Of a stretch of 64,000 nt of DNA, positions 1-9,106 are shown piece by piece. This stretch comes from Lachnospiraceae bacterium (GTDB lineage: Bacteria; Bacillota; Clostridia; Lachnospirales; Lachnospiraceae). The translations under genes and the position numbers were made by a program. Below the pieces are notes generated by a model. That model was not told the origin of the DNA. It saw only the letters and a program-made list of their open reading frames with translations, and made no database searches. The stretch spans positions 189,733 to 253,732 of the forward strand of contig JAGBEO010000001.1 of assembly GCA_017936885.1 (NCBI GenBank), in the 5' to 3' direction. Position 1 is the first letter of the stretch. The number at the start of each line of letters is the position of its first letter.

Positions 1-189
1 TAGTATCATATTGCTGAATCAGCATTTTGTCAAGTATATTTTACATTTTGCATAGACAAAGAGTTAGCCAGATAACTCGCACGCGTTAATCCGACAAGAT
101 ATTTCCTATGGGGCTTTCCAAAGAAATTAGAAAAGAAGCTTTCTGCCAATAACTTGCAAAAAACTTCTTAATGATATTCGGAAAACTTC

Positions 190-1440
190 TCACAGCCAGT
201 TGATTTTTCCCTCAAATACTATTTTGTCACTGCCCTGCGCGATGACGCCGATCTCATAGCAGTCATAGTATTTTCCGACATGTTTCATGACCCTATCCTT
301 ATGCTCTTGCGGCACAACAAGATTAAACCCTACACCGCAGTTGAAGGTATGCAGCATTTCTTCATCACTGATGTTACCACTGTTGCGGATATACTTAAAG
401 ATATTTAATACCCGCAGCCTGGACAAATTGATTCTGGCACACAGACCATCCGGTATCACTCTGCACAGATTGCCTTCTATGCCTCCACCTGTAATATGTG
501 CCATTCCGTGCAATACTTCTTGATCAAACAGCTCTTTGACAGCCTTATAATAAGGCGTATGCGGTTTCATAATCTGCTCAATAAAGGTCAGACCGTCTAT
601 CTTATCTAATTTGATCTGCGGCATTTTATCCATGAGCAGTCGTACCAAAGAATATCCATTGGTATGCAGACCATTAGACGCAATGGCTAACACAGCATCC
701 CCTTCTTCGATCTTAGAGCCGTCTATCACCTTTGCCCTCTCTACAATTCCGGCAATACTGGAGGTCAGTACGTAGACTCCCGATTCTACTACTAAGGGCT
801 GGATGGAGGTCTCGCCGCCCACCAGAGAACATTCATTGGCTTTGCAGGCTTCCGATATTCCTTTTACGAGGCTCTTAATGGTGTCTTTCTCTGCATTGCC
901 GCACACAATCGTGTCCAATACCGCCAGCGGTTTTGCCCCCATAACAATGATATCATTTACAAGATGATTGATCATATCGTGGCAGATGGATTCCGTATAG
1001 CCGTATTCCATCGCCAGTTTCTGCTTGGAACCCGGTTCCTCAGACTTCAGCACAAGTACCGGATGCTTCAATTCCGGGAAGTTAATATCATACAATGACG
1101 CAAAAGGTCCTAAACCGTTAAGCACACGCCTGTCCGTGGTTTCCAAATGCTTCGCCATTTCCTTTTTGATCGTATCCGTATAGGTGATATCAATTCCGGC
1201 TTTGCCGTAGGACAATCCCTCTGCTTCTTTTTCCCTTCCGGCTAAGATCTCGTCTACTGTTACGCCGAGGGCAATTGCCAGATCATAAAGAACTTCTATG
1301 TTGGGATAGGTGGTGCCGTTTTCCCATTTGGATACTGCCTGAAAAGAAATGTTTAGCTGATCTGCAAGCTGCTGCTGGGTCATCCCTAGCTTCTTACGCC
1401 TCTCCATGATGAAGCTGCCGACTTTGATACTATTGAGCAT
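190..1440 (-). CDS. XRE-type HTH domain fused to a PurM/AIR-synthase-like domain
   Basis: 416 residues when started at the ATG at 1440, which has a GGGAGGT site 8 nt upstream; the frame stays open to 1566 but lacks a comparable site. Residues about 5-65 form a Cro/CI-like helix-turn-helix (MTQQQLADQLNISFQAVSKW). From about residue 75 the protein follows the PurM fold family (AGIDI, VNDIIVMGAKP, GGETS, HTNGYSL, HITGGGIEGN). PurM itself closes the imidazole ring of AIR in purine synthesis. Here the loop normally reading TDGVGTK reads LKSEEPGSKQK, and the usual GGETAEMP segment is altered, so AIR-synthase activity is doubtful. It may be a ligand-sensing regulator or a PurM-like enzyme of unknown substrate. 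It stands alone, with its own promoter region. Confidence 0.8.
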   Translation of the reverse strand: MLNSIKVGSFIMERRKKLGMTQQQLADQLNISFQAVSKWENGTTYPNIEVLYDLAIALGVTVDEILAGREKEAEGLSYGKAGIDITYTDTIKKEMAKHLETTDRRVLNGLGPFASLYDINFPELKHPVLVLKSEEPGSKQKLAMEYGYTESICHDMINHLVNDIIVMGAKPLAVLDTIVCGNAEKDTIKSLVKGISEACKANECSLVGGETSIQPLVVESGVYVLTSSIAGIVERAKVIDGSKIEEGDAVLAIASNGLHTNGYSLVRLLMDKMPQIKLDKIDGLTFIEQIMKPHTPYYKAVKELFDQEVLHGMAHITGGGIEGNLCRVIPDGLCARINLSRLRVLNIFKYIRNSGNISDEEMLHTFNCGVGFNLVVPQEHKDRVMKHVGKYYDCYEIGVIAQGSDKIVFEGKINWL

Positions 1441-1462
1441 GTCCGATACCTCCCTGTTTTTC

Positions 1463-1479
1463 ATTCTGTCTGACAGAAT
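1463..1479. promoter_or_regulatory. Perfect inverted repeat upstream of the HTH-PurM gene
   Basis: Two 8-bp arms, attctgtc and gacagaat, are separated by one base and centred about 31 bp upstream of the chosen ATG at 1440. Position and symmetry suit an operator bound by the gene's own HTH domain (autoregulation). This is inference from one site. Confidence 0.4.
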
Positions 1480-1621
1480 TGTGCTTTGCCGTTTCAAAAT
1501 TTGCGCTGTCGTAATGTATAGCAGATTTCTGTTCTCAGAATACCCTATCCTTGCGCTTTCCGGCAATAACCGCTTAAGGGAGTTTATCGGAGAAATTCAA
1601 CCAATAGGGGAATTGAGCAAT

Positions 1622-2239
1622 TTAATTATAATATTCCACAATATCATCCAAATTTTTCCTCGGTCTCTTAGCCGGGTGTTCGTCTTTATACCCAAGCGCA
1701 ACGGCTCCGGTTAACTGCGCCTCTGTTCCGATATACTCTGTCAGTTCCCGATAAGCAAAACAAGTATTACCGATCCACAACGTACCGACGTCTAAGGCTT
1801 CCGCCTGCAATAACATATTCTCAACCGCTGCCCCTATGGATAGCATATCATTGATTTCTGTAAATCTTTCATCTGCATTAATTGCTGTAAAAGGAGATTT
1901 CCCATTGGTATTAAGCACCATGATAATCACAGGCGCACTTTCCATGATGCGCAGCGTGTTTTCCGCATCAGGAATCCCATGCCCTGAGTCCGGCAGGCTT
2001 GGATGTTCCTTTTCTCTTTCGATTCCCTTTTTCATATGATACAAAAGCTCCTGTTTCGCCTTGCCGCTATATACCATAAACTTCCACGGCTGCCTGTTCT
2101 TAGCGGAAGGAGCAGCCCTGCCTGCATCCACAATTCTTTCAATCAGTTCTCTTTTTATCTCTTTCTTCTGAAATTTTCTGATACTTCGTCTTGTATAAAT
2201 CGGTTCTGTTATTTCTGATATTGGTTCTTGGTACGCCAT
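1622..2239 (-). CDS. Nitroreductase family protein
   Basis: 205 residues. The N-terminal TRRSIRKFQ and APSAKNRQPW motifs and the later VGTLWIGN and ALGYKDEHPAKRPRK segments are typical of the FMN-dependent nitroreductase fold, whose members reduce nitroaromatics, quinones or flavins with NAD(P)H. There is no signal peptide, so it is cytoplasmic. The ATG has AGGAGGT 5 nt upstream. It starts 10 nt after the DUF1848 gene ends, so the two are probably cotranscribed. The physiological substrate cannot be read from sequence. Confidence 0.88.
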   Translation of the reverse strand: MAYQEPISEITEPIYTRRSIRKFQKKEIKRELIERIVDAGRAAPSAKNRQPWKFMVYSGKAKQELLYHMKKGIEREKEHPSLPDSGHGIPDAENTLRIMESAPVIIMVLNTNGKSPFTAINADERFTEINDMLSIGAAVENMLLQAEALDVGTLWIGNTCFAYRELTEYIGTEAQLTGAVALGYKDEHPAKRPRKNLDDIVEYYN

Positions 2240-2249
2240 GAGATACCTC

Positions 2250-3185
2250 CTAAAAAATACTAATCTGTTCTTCTTTCAACGATTTGACTTTTCGCTCGCT
2301 AATCCTATCTTCTGCTGCTAATATGCCGCATAATATCGGAGAATTCACATCATATCTACTGCAAGCTCTTACGACTTTATCCTGACTTTCATTGGCATAA
2401 CAGTATCTGCAGCCATTCTGACAAGTATTGTAAGTGCCGATATCTATACTTTCCACACAGCCACATTCAAGCCTTTGGTTCTTATCTTTCCCTGCATTTA
2501 TTTTACAGCCGACAATATCTTCTATCAGTCTTTGATCAATACAGCAATTATGCTCTATGCCGTATTGCTCTAAGTCAATCTTTTCTGCGCAGCTGCACAT
2601 TGCCATACCGTTTGCTTTCGCTATTTCACTTAATCCTCCGGCAAATTTCGCTATTGCGGCATCATTTGGCTCATATACCCCGATGTTTTCCATCACCTTC
2701 TTATTTTTAGCATACTGATCCACAAAGCTGATCACACATTTATCCGTATAGCCTTTCAGTGCACTTGCTATCTGTTCAAATGCTTTCAAGTGGTATTCCG
2801 GGGTATAAATTCTGGTAAATAAAACAGGATCATACCGCCAAATAACTCTTTGGGGCCCTATCTGATCTGACAGTCTCTGAAACACCAATATCATCTTTTT
2901 CCTTTTATGAGGAACATTCGTCTCTATATCTTTTCCATATCCTGTCAGAGTGAACTGAAAATAATACGGATAGGCTGACAGTTCGCCCAGTCTGCCAAAC
3001 ATCGGCGCCGGATTTTTCGTCCAGAAAACAATGCAGTCCACCACATCAGGTGATAAACCGATCCTGCTCACCTGATGGATATTCATCGGATTGCGCACAT
3101 ACACGAAGCCTTCTTTGATTCTATTGTAAAACCATTCCGAATAATAATTCGGGATATCCGTTCTACGGCTTGCACTTAGTATCAT
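2250..3185 (-). CDS. DUF1848 family protein with C-terminal cysteine cluster
   Basis: 311 residues opening with MILSASRRTDIPNYYSEWF, the usual start of DUF1848 proteins. The C-terminal part carries a cysteine-rich stretch: CGC near residue 240 followed by CQNGCRYCYAN near residue 257, which resembles the iron-sulfur cysteine triad of radical-SAM enzymes, plus other cysteines (CSC, CC). The family is annotated as possibly metal- or radical-SAM-related, with no proven function that I know. It is the first gene of a probable two-gene unit with the nitroreductase. Confidence 0.8.
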   Translation of the reverse strand: MILSASRRTDIPNYYSEWFYNRIKEGFVYVRNPMNIHQVSRIGLSPDVVDCIVFWTKNPAPMFGRLGELSAYPYYFQFTLTGYGKDIETNVPHKRKKMILVFQRLSDQIGPQRVIWRYDPVLFTRIYTPEYHLKAFEQIASALKGYTDKCVISFVDQYAKNKKVMENIGVYEPNDAAIAKFAGGLSEIAKANGMAMCSCAEKIDLEQYGIEHNCCIDQRLIEDIVGCKINAGKDKNQRLECGCVESIDIGTYNTCQNGCRYCYANESQDKVVRACSRYDVNSPILCGILAAEDRISERKVKSLKEEQISIF

Positions 3186-3237
3186 TTTTCTTCCTTTTTC
3201 TTAGTAAACCACAAGTCGACCGGACTAAACTGCCGCT

Positions 3238-5610
3238 CTATCCCTTCTGCCGAATCAATTCTTCCGGCAGATATTTTCTCACCATTGCTTCCAAGTCACC
3301 TGCATTCAGAGGCTTGGAAAGATAATCCTGAAAACCCGCCTGTATATAAGTTTCCCTAGCTCCCGCGATCGCATTCGCTGTCAGCGCAATAACAGGGACT
3401 TCCAGTCCCGTCTCCCGCATTTTCCGTAAAGTCTCTATACCATCCATCTCCGGCATCAGATGATCTAACAGCACCAAATGATAGGACTTCTTCCGCACCA
3501 TCTCCAGACACTGTGCGCCGCTTGATGCCGTATCGATCTGCATCTGTGTGCTGCGCAGCAATCCCGTCAGCACTTTCAGATTCACACTGTTATCATCCAC
3601 AGCAAGAATACAGGCCTGCGGTGCCGCAAACGATGCCTGATAAGCCTTCCTTTTGCCCAGACTCTGCTTATATTTCTGTTGAAAATCTCCGATCGGTGTA
3701 TTATCCCGCACACCCTGTCTGACGGTGAAGAAAAAGACAGAACCTTCTCCATACACGCTTTCAACTTCCAGTTTACTTCCCATCCTATTCAAAATCCGCT
3801 GACTGAGCGCCAGTCCCAAGCCGGTTCCTTCGATATTCCTGTTGTCTTTCTCCTCCAATCTCTCAAAAGCTGTAAACAGTTTTTCTTTATCTTCTTCCTT
3901 AATTCCCTTTCCAGTATCAGCTACGCGGACCCGCAATTCGATCTCGTCCTTACCCACACTCTCTCCGGATACTTCCAATGTAATCTGCCCTTTATCCGTA
4001 TATTTGACCGCATTAGTCAATACGTTCATGATAACCTGACGCAGCCTTACTTCATCTCCATATAAACCATCCGGAATGGTTTCCTGTATTTTTAACTGCA
4101 AAGTCAGATTTTTCTTCTCTGCCCTCACTTTTACCATGCTGATTAAATCATTCAGTACGCTGCACATCCTGTATTCCACCGGAATAATTTCCATTTTGCC
4201 GCTTTCAATTTTGGAAAAATCCAGAATATCATTTACCAAGGACAGCAAAACCTGTCCTGAATCCTGAATCTGATAAGCATAGCTTTTAATTTTCTCATCC
4301 TGACATTCCCGAATTACCAGCTCATTCATACCGAGTACTCCATTAATCGGCGTTCTGATTTCATGAGACATATTGGCAAGGAATGTACTCTTAGCCTGAT
4401 TGGCATAAATTGCCTGTTCTCTTTCCCTGTTCCGTCTGATCAGTTCACTGATATCCGCATATGCGATCACTGCAACATAGAACAGAAAACCTGTATTGTA
4501 TAAGAAAGACGGAGATGCCATATTAGATAAGCGCGACACATTCATAAAAATAAAGCTTAAGACACCGCTGAAAATCAGCAGCGTAACCGCTATAAAAAAG
4601 GCTCTCAATTCTTTCCCGTATCCGTCTTTAACGTCTTTCATCATCGTCACGATAACAAATGTAAAATGAAGAATTATAATTCCGTAAAAGAAGCCTGTCA
4701 TATCATTCAAATCAACAAGACCGAAAATCTGCAATATTACACTGACCGCCGTATTAAGCAGAAATAAACCGCAAACACCCAGATAATATTTATTGTATCT
4801 TTTCTTTTGAATGGCATTATTTAAAAGCGCCATCGGAACCGGAAGCATAAAAATCATAATTCTGGTCACAAATTCCAATGCCGTCAGATTTTGGAAAAAA
4901 AGCTGCCTGATCTCATTCCCGGAAATCTGCAATCCGGCCAGCAAAAGAGCAGACGCACCTAAGTATCCCAGATTACTATGCCAGCCGCGCATGGTCTGGA
5001 AGACAATATCTACTAAAACAAGCAATAGCCCTAATGTTGCAATCAGACATGCAAAAATAAAGTTTGGAATATATTTCCGGTTCACATAACTATACACAGC
5101 TTCCTGCGTTCCCTGAAGAATACTTCTCAGCTTCAACGTTTTTTCATCGCCGGCGCCATGATAACAAATCATAATTTCTTTACCGGCATCTGTACTGAGC
5201 AAATTCACAAGCAGCATAGCCTCCGGTGTTGTCCTGCCAAAAGCCCTGGAATCCGCCGTGTCCAAAACCGCCCGTTCATCACCATCTACATAAACAGAAA
5301 TGGCAGTACGGTATCCATAGATCAAAACAGCCTGTCCCTCCCTGATGGAGTCCGGAAGGGTCTTTACGATCGTAACATCCCCCTGCTCATCCGTCTCAAT
5401 ATCTGCCGGCAGGCTTATCTGCCTGCGGCTTCCATCTGCGGCCTCTACTTCCCAGCCCTCTATGTAATCACACTGCGTCCCTGCACCGATTCTGTAATTT
5501 TCCTTAGAAACCATACTGTATATAACAGCAAAACCGACAGCCAAAAACAGAAACACATATAGAATTCCCATCAAGACAGTACTGCCCTTAATTTCCCATT
5601 TCCTGTTCAT
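3238..5610 (-). CDS. Membrane-bound hybrid sensor histidine kinase/response regulator
   Basis: 790 residues. One N-terminal membrane helix (about 12-32) precedes an extracytoplasmic region (about 33-180), then about seven membrane helices (about 185-395) in a 7TMR-DISM-like layout. A HisKA domain follows with phospho-accepting His416 ([10 protein letters not shown]), a HATPase_c domain ([28 protein letters not shown]) and a C-terminal receiver with predicted phospho-acceptor Asp716 ([13 protein letters not shown]). No separate regulator gene or DNA-binding output lies nearby, so the phosphoryl group must pass to an unlinked partner. The ATG follows AAGGA at 6 nt. The ligand is unknown. Confidence 0.9.
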   Translation of the reverse strand: MNRKWEIKGSTVLMGILYVFLFLAVGFAVIYSMVSKENYRIGAGTQCDYIEGWEVEAADGSRRQISLPADIETDEQGDVTIVKTLPDSIREGQAVLIYGYRTAISVYVDGDERAVLDTADSRAFGRTTPEAMLLVNLLSTDAGKEIMICYHGAGDEKTLKLRSILQGTQEAVYSYVNRKYIPNFIFACLIATLGLLLVLVDIVFQTMRGWHSNLGYLGASALLLAGLQISGNEIRQLFFQNLTALEFVTRIMIFMLPVPMALLNNAIQKKRYNKYYLGVCGLFLLNTAVSVILQIFGLVDLNDMTGFFYGIIILHFTFVIVTMMKDVKDGYGKELRAFFIAVTLLIFSGVLSFIFMNVSRLSNMASPSFLYNTGFLFYVAVIAYADISELIRRNREREQAIYANQAKSTFLANMSHEIRTPINGVLGMNELVIRECQDEKIKSYAYQIQDSGQVLLSLVNDILDFSKIESGKMEIIPVEYRMCSVLNDLISMVKVRAEKKNLTLQLKIQETIPDGLYGDEVRLRQVIMNVLTNAVKYTDKGQITLEVSGESVGKDEIELRVRVADTGKGIKEEDKEKLFTAFERLEEKDNRNIEGTGLGLALSQRILNRMGSKLEVESVYGEGSVFFFTVRQGVRDNTPIGDFQQKYKQSLGKRKAYQASFAAPQACILAVDDNSVNLKVLTGLLRSTQMQIDTASSGAQCLEMVRKKSYHLVLLDHLMPEMDGIETLRKMRETGLEVPVIALTANAIAGARETYIQAGFQDYLSKPLNAGDLEAMVRKYLPEELIRQKG

Positions 5611-5650
5611 ATGTTATCCTTCTTGTTTCTTTCTGATAACGTTTATTTTC

Positions 5651-5679
5651 ATTCTATGTCAATCAAATATAAAAGTCAA
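5651..5679 (-). promoter_or_regulatory. Sigma-A-type promoter for the hybrid kinase
   Basis: Reading the minus strand, TTGACT and TAGAAT are separated by 17 nt, one mismatch each to consensus. The predicted start near 5644 leaves a leader of about 34 nt before the kinase ATG at 5610. Confidence 0.55.
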
Positions 5680-5770
5680 TTTATATATATTCCGCCAAAC
5701 ACTGACATATATTCCAGACCAAAAACACTGCTTTAGAAGAACAATGCACTTTACGTATGAAATATATCCC

Positions 5771-5806
5771 GAAAAAATCCGCCCTAAGCACAGCTCTTAG
5801 GGCGGA
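5771..5806 (-). terminator. Rho-independent terminator of the nucleoside salvage operon
   Basis: An 11-bp perfect stem (tccgccctaag/cttagggcgga at 5778-5788 and 5796-5806) with a 7-nt loop is followed on the minus strand by six T. It lies 37 nt beyond the ribokinase stop codon and marks the end of the operon that starts at the permease. Confidence 0.92.
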
Positions 5807-5842
5807 CATCATGTATCTTTATTCTCATTCCAATCATGCCTG

Positions 5843-6730
5843 TTAACACATCGCACGTTTCACTTCTTCATCTGTCGGCATCCCTCCCTGGGCTCCGGCT
5901 TTCTCCGTGGAAAGGCTTGCCGCGGTATTGGCATACCGTAACGCCTCTTCTATCGAATCTCCCCGGGTAAGGGCTACTGCGAAAGCGCCGTTTAAGGTAT
6001 CTCCCGCACCCGTCGTATCCACTACCTTTGCCTTTCTGGCAGGCACATTCAAAATTCCGCCGTTTGTAAGACAGGTACTTACTCCCCTGGAGCCTTGTGT
6101 GATCACCAGTTTTTCCGGGTGCAGTTTCATCAATTCTTCAAAGGTGTGATCCTTTCCGAATAAGATGACCGCTTCATGCTCATTGGGAGTCAGATAAGTA
6201 ACCTTATCCAGAATCTCCTTTTTCACCGGACGGGCAGGACCCGGATTCAAAATGACCTCTACCCCGTTGTCCGTACACAGGCTGATGACATACTCAATCG
6301 TTTCCTGCGGGATTTCATGCTGCAGTAATATAATGTCACACTGAAGAACCGCTTCCTTTACGGATTCCACATAAGCGATATCTACGCAGTCATTTGCGCC
6401 TGCTACAACAATGATCGTGTTGTCATTTTCTCCCGTGGTGATGATCGCAAGTCCTGTGGGGATATTCGGAACTGTCCTGATATATTTGGTTTCCACACCC
6501 ATATTACACAGGTTTTCTATCAACTGCTTTCCGGCTTCGTCATCTCCCACACAGCCGAAAAAATCTACCTGCGCCCCAAGCTTTGCCGCAGCAACCGCCT
6601 GATTGGCACCTTTTCCTCCAGGAATATATCTCAGGTTTTCTCCTTTCAGAGTCTCCCCTTTCTTCGGAATCCTTTCGGCTTCCACGGTCATATCCATATT
6701 AATGCTGCCAACTACTCCTATTTTCTTCAT
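5843..6730 (-). CDS. rbsK: Ribokinase (PfkB family)
   Basis: 295 residues, normal ribokinase length. It shows the substrate-side GGKGANQAVAAAKLG motif (residues 38-52), the FFGCVGDDEAG segment and the catalytic DTTGAGDTLNGAF motif (238-250). It phosphorylates ribose to ribose-5-phosphate with ATP in the cytoplasm. It is the last gene of the operon, 21 nt after the carrier, where the ribose would come from the nucleoside hydrolase encoded two genes upstream. A related sugar kinase specificity is possible, but the context favours ribose. Confidence 0.9.
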   Translation of the reverse strand: MKKIGVVGSINMDMTVEAERIPKKGETLKGENLRYIPGGKGANQAVAAAKLGAQVDFFGCVGDDEAGKQLIENLCNMGVETKYIRTVPNIPTGLAIITTGENDNTIIVVAGANDCVDIAYVESVKEAVLQCDIILLQHEIPQETIEYVISLCTDNGVEVILNPGPARPVKKEILDKVTYLTPNEHEAVILFGKDHTFEELMKLHPEKLVITQGSRGVSTCLTNGGILNVPARKAKVVDTTGAGDTLNGAFAVALTRGDSIEEALRYANTAASLSTEKAGAQGGMPTDEEVKRAMC

Positions 6731-6751
6731 CTTGTCCTCCTTCCTGATGCA

Positions 6752-8167
6752 TTATAAAAATAATACCATAGAAAGTACAAACATAAAAACAGTACCTACA
6801 ATCATCGGAACGGAAGTTCTCTTTACAATGGCAAGCGGCTCACGCTTCACACTTCCGGCTACGATCATAACCACCGCTGATACCGGAGAAACTGCACGAA
6901 GCAGGTTGCCGGCCAGTCCCATCGGCACAGATACCGCAAATACCGGGATACCTGCTGCCGCAGCAAGCGGTACCATCAACGGAACCATGGCGAAGAACAA
7001 TGCCGTACCGCTTCCGCTTAAAAGCACGATCAAAGCGGTTAATGCAACAAGCAGTAACGGAAGAACAAATCCCATACCGCTTCCCTGCACTCCTGTCATG
7101 GCATTCTGCAGTGCCGCAATCAGTCCGATGGATTTTAAACCTGTTACAAAAACGGTACCCGCTACAAGCAGTGCCACGATCGGCATGGAGCCGCCCATTC
7201 CCTTAAAGAAAGCTTCTGTGGCATTCAGGGTTTCTTTTCCGTTTCTGTTACGGATCAGCTCACAAATAATTGCAATGACAAAGGAGAATAAGGTTGCTAC
7301 TTCTACGCTGATATCAATCTGCATACCGGTAATCTTCTGCAATGCAAAAACAACGATCAGCAGTATAATCGGAAGCAATGGTAAAATTGCATATACGGTA
7401 CGGAATAATGTACCGCCCTTTATCTCTTCCACGGACGTGGTTCCTTCCAGCTTCGTTGCGCTGTCTTTTCCCTTTTTATCACAATGTTTCTGCCAGAAAT
7501 AATGAACCGCAGCCATCAGAATCAATGTCGGCACGGAAACGATAGCATGATAACGGAACACATAATCTGTCGTGGTCATCCCCGCATATTCTGCGGTCGC
7601 TGCCAGCTCTGCCGCAATCGCCACATTATCACTTCCAAGCGGTGTGGGAACGATAGTGGCTGTTGTTGCAATCACAGCCGCTGCCGTCAGGGTACTCATG
7701 CCTGCCTGAATCAAAATCGGGTACAGCGTTGCCAGCAGGATGATGGCAAGATTGGATGCACTGGGCACTACCAGGGAAAGCAGATTGCCAAGCAGAAACA
7801 CAATCGGCACCAGAATATACACAGACTTAATCCGCGCAATCGGTTTGGTCAATACACTGACTGTAACGTTGTTTGCCTTAATAGAATTCATATAAGCAGA
7901 ATATCCGCCCAGAATCAGAATGATAAATCCGGCTGATGATATGGTGCTCTTAAACTGGTCAGCGATCACTTTCAGCGGATCTAACCACATGGCTCCGGTG
8001 GATGCAAATTCCTCACCGCCGATAGGATTGCCCAAGGCAGCTCCCACAAACATTAATACAACACCCATTAAGAATAATGTAATCTTAATATCCATTTTCT
8101 TGATCAGCATCACGACTACAATTGCCACAGCAATAATAGCAGATGCATACATAACTACCGTCGTCAT
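6752..8167 (-). CDS. DcuC-family (C4-dicarboxylate-carrier-like) transporter
   Basis: 471 residues and strongly hydrophobic, with about 12 membrane helices. The repeated architecture and motifs (GNLLSLVVPSASNLAIILLA in the first half, GSGTALFFAMVPLM and GLAGNLLRAVSPVSAVVMI in the second) match the DcuC family of ion-coupled carriers. Homologues are usually labelled C4-dicarboxylate transporters. Here it sits between nucleoside hydrolase and ribokinase genes, so uptake of nucleosides or ribose is more plausible than succinate export. That reassignment is inference from context only. Confidence 0.82.
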   Translation of the reverse strand: MTTVVMYASAIIAVAIVVVMLIKKMDIKITLFLMGVVLMFVGAALGNPIGGEEFASTGAMWLDPLKVIADQFKSTISSAGFIILILGGYSAYMNSIKANNVTVSVLTKPIARIKSVYILVPIVFLLGNLLSLVVPSASNLAIILLATLYPILIQAGMSTLTAAAVIATTATIVPTPLGSDNVAIAAELAATAEYAGMTTTDYVFRYHAIVSVPTLILMAAVHYFWQKHCDKKGKDSATKLEGTTSVEEIKGGTLFRTVYAILPLLPIILLIVVFALQKITGMQIDISVEVATLFSFVIAIICELIRNRNGKETLNATEAFFKGMGGSMPIVALLVAGTVFVTGLKSIGLIAALQNAMTGVQGSGMGFVLPLLLVALTALIVLLSGSGTALFFAMVPLMVPLAAAAGIPVFAVSVPMGLAGNLLRAVSPVSAVVMIVAGSVKREPLAIVKRTSVPMIVGTVFMFVLSMVLFL

Positions 8168-8185
8168 AGTAACCTCCTCTTTTCC

Positions 8186-9106
8186 TTAAACACATTTTCT
8201 AATAGAATCTTTAAACCATTCCCTGAATTTTTCCCCGTCAATGTCGATGCAGACCTTGGTATTCGGCTCCTTGTGCAGATAACCTTTCAGGTCAACTACC
8301 GTACATCCGGCTGTCATCGAACCGTGCAGTTCCACTCCCACATAGGTCTCTGCTACTTCAAACAACTCAGGACAGAGCAGATAGGCAACCGCACAACTGT
8401 CATACATCTTAAGCCCGGTCTGAAAACTTCCGCCGCGGTAACGTTTGAACAGATGATATGCCATATCTCCTACTTTACCCATTGTCTTGATTTCCTCACT
8501 ATCCTCAGGATATACAAGCGCTTTCAGTCCCACGTCCAGACCAGCCATCACAATAGGCAGACCGCTCTGGAATACCATCTGCGCCGCCTCCGGGTCAGTA
8601 GCGATGTTAAACTCCGACATAACACCTTTATTGCCTCTGCCTGCCGAGCCGCCCATCATGACGATTTCGCGGATATTCTTCTTAACCTCAGGATACATTG
8701 CAAAAAGAAGCGCAATATTGGTCAGCGTTGCAATCGGCACCAGCGTAACCGGCTCAGGACTCTCCATGATAACACGGCGCATGGCATTGACCGCATGTTC
8801 CGAAAGCAGCAGCTCCTCCTTCGGTTCCGGGAAGTCATAGCCTTCCATACCCGTCTTGCCGTGAACATTCGATGCGTCTACAAAATCCACGATCAGCGGT
8901 TTGGCAGCCCCCTTTGCAACCGGTACGTCCTTTCCGAAGAAATGTAACAGGCGCAGCGTATTGAGTGTTACATTTTCCAAAGAAACATTTCCTGCCACTG
9001 TTGTGATCAGACGGACATCCAGTTCTTCGGAAAATAGTGCAATGGCAATCGCCAGGGCATCATCAATTCCCGGATCCGTGTCAATAATAATTGGTCTTTT
9101 TCTCAT
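8186..9106 (-). CDS. Inosine-uridine-preferring nucleoside hydrolase family protein
   Basis: 306 residues. The calcium-binding DTDPGIDDA motif is at residues 9-17, with TVAGNVSLENVTLN and IVMMGGSAGRGN downstream and the family's conserved metal-binding aspartate near the end (MYDSCAVAYL). It cleaves the N-glycosidic bond of ribonucleosides to give base and ribose. The start overlaps the stop of adenine deaminase by 4 nt, so translation is probably coupled. Purine preference is inferred from the adjoining adenine deaminase and purine permease; pyrimidine nucleosides cannot be excluded. Confidence 0.9.
   Translation of the reverse strand: MRKRPIIIDTDPGIDDALAIAIALFSEELDVRLITTVAGNVSLENVTLNTLRLLHFFGKDVPVAKGAAKPLIVDFVDASNVHGKTGMEGYDFPEPKEELLLSEHAVNAMRRVIMESPEPVTLVPIATLTNIALLFAMYPEVKKNIREIVMMGGSAGRGNKGVMSEFNIATDPEAAQMVFQSGLPIVMAGLDVGLKALVYPEDSEEIKTMGKVGDMAYHLFKRYRGGSFQTGLKMYDSCAVAYLLCPELFEVAETYVGVELHGSMTAGCTVVDLKGYLHKEPNTKVCIDIDGEKFREWFKDSIRKCV

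Noticed and set aside
1-189. Window-edge region checked for a partial gene
   Set aside because: No open frame with family motifs and no clear terminator; treated as intergenic.
5611-5770. Search for a riboswitch upstream of the hybrid kinase
   Set aside because: Only a promoter and a short leader of about 34 nt; no room for an aptamer.
6603-7502. 299-codon plus-strand frame opposite the carrier gene
   Set aside because: Low-complexity Thr/Ser/Ala/Ile-rich antisense of a membrane protein with no ribosome site; the minus-strand gene has clear family motifs.
8273-8947. 224-codon plus-strand frame opposite the nucleoside hydrolase gene
   Set aside because: Antisense shadow with unnatural His/Arg-rich composition and no homology that I recognise.
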